The translations under genes and the position numbers were made by a program. DNA of 64,000 nucleotides from Streptomyces flavochromogenes (lineage in GTDB: Bacteria > Actinomycetota > Actinomycetes > Streptomycetales > Streptomycetaceae): positions 27,029 to 91,028 of the forward strand of contig NZ_JNZO01000031.1 of NCBI RefSeq assembly GCF_000717595.1, in the 5' to 3' direction. The notes beneath the pieces were generated by a model. That model ran no database searches. It saw only the letters and a list, made by a program, of their open reading frames with translations, and had not been told where the DNA came from. Shown piece by piece: positions 60,694 through 64,000 of this stretch; position 1 is the first letter of the stretch, and each line of letters begins with the position of its first letter.

Positions 60694-61929
60694 TCACGCC
60701 CGGCCGAGGACCACCGTCCCCGACGAGCAGAACCAGCCCCCCGTGCCCGACGCCACCGCCACCTCCGGCAGGCTTCCGTCCGGCCGCCGCACCTGGAGCC
60801 CCGGAGCCTCCCCGCGCAACTGCCGTACCGCCTCCACCAGCAGGAAGAGCCCCCGCATCCCCGGATGGCAGGCCGAGAGCCCGCCGCCGTCCGTGTTCAC
60901 CGGCAGCCGGTCCTTCTCCTGGACGAACGCCCCTCCCTCGCCCTTCGCGCAGAAGCCCAGGTCCTCCAGGGTCACCAGGGTCATGTAGGTGAAGGCGTCA
61001 TAGACCTCGGCGAGGTCCACGTCCGCCGGGGTCACACCCGCGCGCTCGAAGGCGAGCCGGCCGCTGACCGCCGCGGGGGAGACCGTGAAGTCCTCCCACT
61101 CCGACATCGTGGTGTGGGAGGCGTGCTCGCCCGTGCCGAGCACCCAGACCGGGGCCTTGCGGCAGTCCTGGACGTACTCCTCCGCGACCAGCAGCACCGC
61201 GCAGCCGCCGTCGGAGCGCAGGCAGCAGTGCAGTTTGGTGAACGGGTCCGCGATCATCGGCCCGGCCAGGACGTCGTCGACGGTGATCGGGTCGCGGAAC
61301 ATCGCCTCGGGGTTGAGCGCCGCGTTCGCCCGCGCCCGGACGGCCACTTCGGCGAGCTGCTCCAGAGTGGTCCCGTACTCGTGCATGTGACGACGGGCGG
61401 CCATCGCGTACTTGGCGATCAGGGTGTGCCCGTACGGCACCTCGAACTGGAGCGGGCCGCGCGAGCCGAACGACAGGTTCGCGGTGCGCCGCCGGGCGCG
61501 GATGTCGGCGCGCGCGGTGGAGCCGTACACGAGGAGGACCGCGTTCGCGTGGCCGGCGGCGATCGCGTCGGCGGCGTGCGCGGCCATGACCTCCCAGGTG
61601 GCACCGCCGACGGCGGTCGAGTCCACCCAGCGGGGCCGGAGTCCGAGGTATTCGGCGACCTCGACCGGGGCGAGGGTGCCGAGCCCCGCCGAGGCGAGGC
61701 CGTCGATCAGTGAGCGGTCCAGGCCGCTGTCCGCCAGCGCGCGCCGGGCGGCCTGGGCGTGCAGGGCGTAGGGGGTGGCCTCGTCGACCCGGCCGCAGTC
61801 GGCGAGGGCGACGCCGGCGACGGCGACCCGGCGGGGGCCGCGGACGGTGGTGCGTGCGGTGGCGCCGGCGGTGGTCGGCACGGTGGCGGGCGCGTCGGTC
61901 GGCACGGTGGTCGGCACGGTGGTCGGCAT
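60694..61929 (-). CDS. Lipid-transfer/thiolase-like protein (Ltp/SCP2-thiolase group)
   Basis: 411 aa. Thiolase-superfamily fold: VAVAGVALADCGRVDEATPY, the thiolase_N/C halves, and the segments KLHCCLRSDGGCAVLLVAEE, EVYDAFTYMTLVTLEDLGFC and NTDGGGLSACHPGMRGLFLL, which match Ltp-type proteins that cleave or condense CoA-esters of lipid side chains. Its N-terminus has four TTVPT repeats caused by a 12-bp tandem repeat. A TACCGT hexamer 7 nt before the ATG suggests a leaderless start inside a palindrome. Divergent from the acyl-CoA dehydrogenase gene. Confidence 0.87.
   Translation of the reverse strand: MPTTVPTTVPTDAPATVPTTAGATARTTVRGPRRVAVAGVALADCGRVDEATPYALHAQAARRALADSGLDRSLIDGLASAGLGTLAPVEVAEYLGLRPRWVDSTAVGGATWEVMAAHAADAIAAGHANAVLLVYGSTARADIRARRRTANLSFGSRGPLQFEVPYGHTLIAKYAMAARRHMHEYGTTLEQLAEVAVRARANAALNPEAMFRDPITVDDVLAGPMIADPFTKLHCCLRSDGGCAVLLVAEEYVQDCRKAPVWVLGTGEHASHTTMSEWEDFTVSPAAVSGRLAFERAGVTPADVDLAEVYDAFTYMTLVTLEDLGFCAKGEGGAFVQEKDRLPVNTDGGGLSACHPGMRGLFLLVEAVRQLRGEAPGLQVRRPDGSLPEVAVASGTGGWFCSSGTVVLGRA
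61874..61929 (-). repeat. 12-bp tandem repeats coding TTVP
   Basis: GTCGGCACGGTG repeats occur at 61874-61885, 61898-61909 and 61910-61921, then a part copy to 61929; they encode the Thr/Val/Pro-rich leader of the thiolase-like protein and are a slippage product. Confidence 0.75.
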
Positions 61930-61930
61930 G

Positions 61931-61951
61931 AATCTGACGGTACATCAGATT
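61931..61951. promoter_or_regulatory. AATCTGA-N7-TCAGATT operator
   Basis: A perfect inverted repeat with 7-bp arms (61931-61937, 61945-61951) covers the TACCGT -10 region of the leaderless thiolase-like gene and lies upstream of the acyl-CoA dehydrogenase. Likely the operator for a TetR-type regulator encoded elsewhere. Confidence 0.65.
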
Positions 61952-62034
61952 AATGCGAACGGAACCGGCGCGACTCTGGCAACCGGTCCGGCACGGGCCT
62001 AGCATGACGCACCGTCAGAAACGGAGGGAGCCTC

Positions 62035-63237
62035 ATGGACGCTTCGCTCGCCGCCCCGCTCACCGAGGAGCAGCAGGAGATCCGCCGCACCCTGCGCGAC
62101 CTGCTCGCCGAACGGGCCGGACCGCAGGAGAACCGCGCTGCGACCGCCACCCCCCAGGGGTACGACCCCGACCTCTGGGCCCGGATGTCCGGCACCCTCG
62201 GCGTCGCCGGGCTCGCCCTCCCCGAGGAGTACGGAGGAGTCGGCTGCGGCCCCGCCGAACTCGCCCTCGCCTGCGAGGAGGCCGGCCGCGCCCTCGCCCC
62301 CTCCCCGCTCCTCGCGACCAGCGTCCTCGCCGCCCCGCTCCTCGCCGCCCTCGGCACCCCCGAGCAGCGCGCCGCGCTCCTCCCCAGGCTCGCCGACGGC
62401 AGCCTGACCTGCGCCCTCGCCGTCCCCGGCGGCTCGCTCGCGCTCGCCCTCGGCCTCACCGGCGACAACACCGCCGAGGGCTGGTCCGGCGGCGGCCGCG
62501 CGGGCGGCGTCCAGGCCCGAGCCGTCGACGGTGGCTGGCGGCTCTACGGCGAGGCCGCCCAGGTCCTCGACGGACACAGCGCCGGACTGCTGCTCGTCGC
62601 CGCCCACGCCGGCGGCTTCGCCCGCAGCCGCACCCTGCTCTTCCTCGTACGGGCAGGGGCCCCGGAGGCCGACGGACTGGTCCGCACCCGGCAGACCACC
62701 CTGGACTCCACCCGGACCCAGGCCACCGTCCAGTTCAGGGACACCGAGGCCGAACTCCTCGGGGAGGAACCGGCCGACGTCCTCGGCGCGCTCGCCGTCA
62801 CCGGCCGCGACGCCGCCGTCATGCTGGCCGCCGAGGCCGTCGGCTCGGCACGGGAGGCCCTCGACCGGACCGTCGCCCACGTCGGCGCGCGCGAACAGTT
62901 CGGCCGGCCCGTCGGCTCCTTCCAGGCGGTCAAACACCGTCTCGCCGACCTGTACGTCCAGGTCGAGGCCGCCCACTCCCTCACCTCCTGCGCGGCCAGG
63001 GAACCCGGGCCCGGGCCCGACAGCGGGCCGCTCGCCCTCGCCCACGCCCTGGAGGCGCTCCGGGCCACCGCGGGCGAGTCCATCCAGCTCCACGGCGGCA
63101 TCGGCTTCACCTGGGAGCACGAGGCGCACCTCTTCTTCAAGCGGGCCGCCTCGGACGAACTGCTCTTCGGCCCCGTGCGGCGGCTGCGCGCCCGCGCGGC
63201 GGAACGGACCGGACTCTTCGGAGAGGTGGCGGCGTAA
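62035..63237 (+). CDS. Acyl-CoA dehydrogenase family protein
   Basis: 400 aa. The three-domain ACAD fold is seen: N-terminal helical domain (ADLL-type EEQQEIRRTLRDLLAERAGP), a beta middle domain, and a C-terminal helical domain with SFQAVKHRLADLYVQVEAAH, the conserved HGGIGFTWEHEAHLFFKRA end. FAD-dependent alpha,beta-dehydrogenation of acyl-CoA is expected. The catalytic Glu cannot be placed with confidence. AGGGAG ribosome binding site. Stop-start coupled (TAATG) to the F420-type reductase and divergent from the Ltp-like gene. Confidence 0.9.
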   Translation: MDASLAAPLTEEQQEIRRTLRDLLAERAGPQENRAATATPQGYDPDLWARMSGTLGVAGLALPEEYGGVGCGPAELALACEEAGRALAPSPLLATSVLAAPLLAALGTPEQRAALLPRLADGSLTCALAVPGGSLALALGLTGDNTAEGWSGGGRAGGVQARAVDGGWRLYGEAAQVLDGHSAGLLLVAAHAGGFARSRTLLFLVRAGAPEADGLVRTRQTTLDSTRTQATVQFRDTEAELLGEEPADVLGALAVTGRDAAVMLAAEAVGSAREALDRTVAHVGAREQFGRPVGSFQAVKHRLADLYVQVEAAHSLTSCAAREPGPGPDSGPLALAHALEALRATAGESIQLHGGIGFTWEHEAHLFFKRAASDELLFGPVRRLRARAAERTGLFGEVAA

Positions 63238-63707
63238 TGCCCGTCGGACGCACGCTGATGCAGAAGATGTCCTCGACCAGGACCTTCGCCCGGATCGGAC
63301 CGCACGTCGTTCCCGCCATGGACAAGGCCGTGCACCGGCTGACCAGGGGAAAGGTGCTGCTCAGTGCCCAGATGCTGCCCGGGGTCGTGCTCACCGCCCG
63401 GGGCGCGAGGAGTGGGCTGCCCCGGGTCACCCCGCTCGCCTGCATGCCGGAGCCGGACGGCGGCTGGCTCCTCATCGGCTCCAACTTCGGCCGCCCCGGA
63501 CACCCGGCCTGGACGGCGAACCTGCTCGCCCATCCGGACGTCGAGGTGAACTGGAAGGGTGAGGACATCCCCGTACGGGCACGGCTGCTCGCGGGGGAGG
63601 AACGCGCGGAGGCGTGGCGGGCGGCGCTCGAGTTCTGGCCGCCGTACGCCACGTACCAGGCGCGGATCGAGCGCGAGATCAGACTCTTCCGGCTGAGCAG
63701 GCGATGA
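63237..63707 (+). CDS. Deazaflavin (F420)-dependent nitroreductase family protein
   Basis: 156 aa. DDN-type split-barrel: KVLLSAQMLPGVVLTARGAR, LPRVTPLACMPEPDGGWLLI, IGSNFGRPGHPAWTANLLAHPDVEVN, and the end YQARIEREIRLFRLSRR, as in F420H2-dependent reductases. It overlaps the dehydrogenase stop (TAATG). Probably reduces a quinone or unsaturated lipid intermediate of the same pathway. Confidence 0.9.
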   Translation: MPVGRTLMQKMSSTRTFARIGPHVVPAMDKAVHRLTRGKVLLSAQMLPGVVLTARGARSGLPRVTPLACMPEPDGGWLLIGSNFGRPGHPAWTANLLAHPDVEVNWKGEDIPVRARLLAGEERAEAWRAALEFWPPYATYQARIEREIRLFRLSRR

Positions 63708-63727
63708 GTGCGTTCACCTTCTGTTCA

Positions 63728-63857
63728 TTGCAACGAAAAAGGGGGTGTTGTTGCATTAGCCTTCAGTGTCACTGCAACGATTTCCCCGCTTTAGCCTGCG
63801 GTTATAGGGATTTCGCGCAATGAGTGTGTTGTCGAATCTATGAATGCAACGTAGCTT
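63728..63857 (+). promoter_or_regulatory. AT-rich control region with TGCAAC repeats and promoter
   Basis: TTGCAACG at 63728, TGCAACGA at 63773 and TGCAACG at 63845 are direct copies; GTTGCA at 63750 is inverted relative to the first, making a TGCAAC-N15-GTTGCA pair. A promoter TTGTCG (63829-63834) - N17 - TAGCTT (63852-63857) ends near the last copy. This is a low-GC island in an otherwise very GC-rich window. Confidence 0.55.
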
Positions 63858-63916
63858 TTCCCTCATCGGAAACGGCGGGCCCGCGAGTGGGTCCGCCCCC
63901 AAGAAGGAGAAGCACC

Positions 63917-64000
63917 GTGCAGAAGTTCGCCACCGCCTCCGCCATCGCCGCCGTCCTCGACATCCCGGCCGGCCGTATCCAGCTCATCGCCGCCGACCGG
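63917..64000 (+). CDS. DUF4097-like protein, 5' end only
   Basis: The last 28 codons visible read MQKFATASAIAAVLDIPAGR and IQLIAADR from a GTG with AGGAG 7 nt upstream. This start is typical of DUF4097 beta-solenoid proteins common in Streptomyces. The gene runs off the window. Confidence 0.65.
   Translation, partial: MQKFATASAIAAVLDIPAGRIQLIAADR

Overview
The window is GC-rich actinobacterial chromosome, almost certainly Streptomyces. Codon third positions are dominated by G/C, GTG starts and ATGA/GTGA overlaps are frequent, and many genes look leaderless. The gene content and order (hemL, histidine phosphatase, deacetylase-like lipoprotein, resA, ccdA, resB, ccsB; then ubiD, hypothetical, mqnP, ubiX, Lrp, mqnE) match what I remember of the SCO4469-SCO4494 region of S. 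coelicolor. I found no rRNA, tRNA, CRISPR array, transposase or prophage module.

Layout. 1-13.4 kb: small metabolic and regulatory genes (SDR, FAD monooxygenase with divergent TetR and a CAAC/GTTG operator array, MarR, Mut7-C RNase, NmrA-like protein, two GNATs, AraC, mycothiol-type isomerase, signal-less TroA-like protein, MerR, APC permease). 13.5-21.6 kb: hemL, preceded by a short ORF that copies its first 13 codons, then the system II cytochrome c maturation operon. 21.7-31.9 kb: accessory genes, namely a STAND-like NTPase paired with a membrane-anchored ABC-type binding protein, an IPNS-like oxygenase coupled to a yeast-type cytosine deaminase, a minimal GntR, small proteins, an MFS remnant, and an EamA transporter overlapping a LysR gene. 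32.0-34.8 and 49.5-52.1 kb: the futalosine-pathway menaquinone genes (UbiD-like decarboxylase, mqnP, ubiX, mqnE), split by about 14.7 kb.

That insert (34.8-49.5 kb) is the most unusual part. It has a TetR gene at the edge and then three operons: two GT2 enzymes, a flippase-GT2 fusion and a deacetylase; GT-C-like membrane protein, small membrane protein, FAD oxidoreductase and GH16 lipoprotein; ATP-grasp ligase, APH-like kinase and FemAB/GNAT-like transferase. Together they read as a complete but unfamiliar surface glycan assembly, export, trimming and decoration system. Its genes carry fresh tandem repeats: a collagen-like linker, an internal Shine-Dalgarno/GTG inside the fusion, and a triplicated ATGA start.

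52.2-64 kb: AraC/GyrI-like regulator, GNAT, DUF4229 protein, a cysteine-rich leader peptide ahead of a DAACS symporter (probably cystine uptake), TetR and a FadD-type ligase, pdxH coupled to an FAD monooxygenase, a divergent Ltp-like thiolase / acyl-CoA dehydrogenase / F420-type reductase set, and the start of a DUF4097 gene behind an AT-rich control region. Intergenic stretches are all under about 300 bases; those with visible signals are listed as sites.
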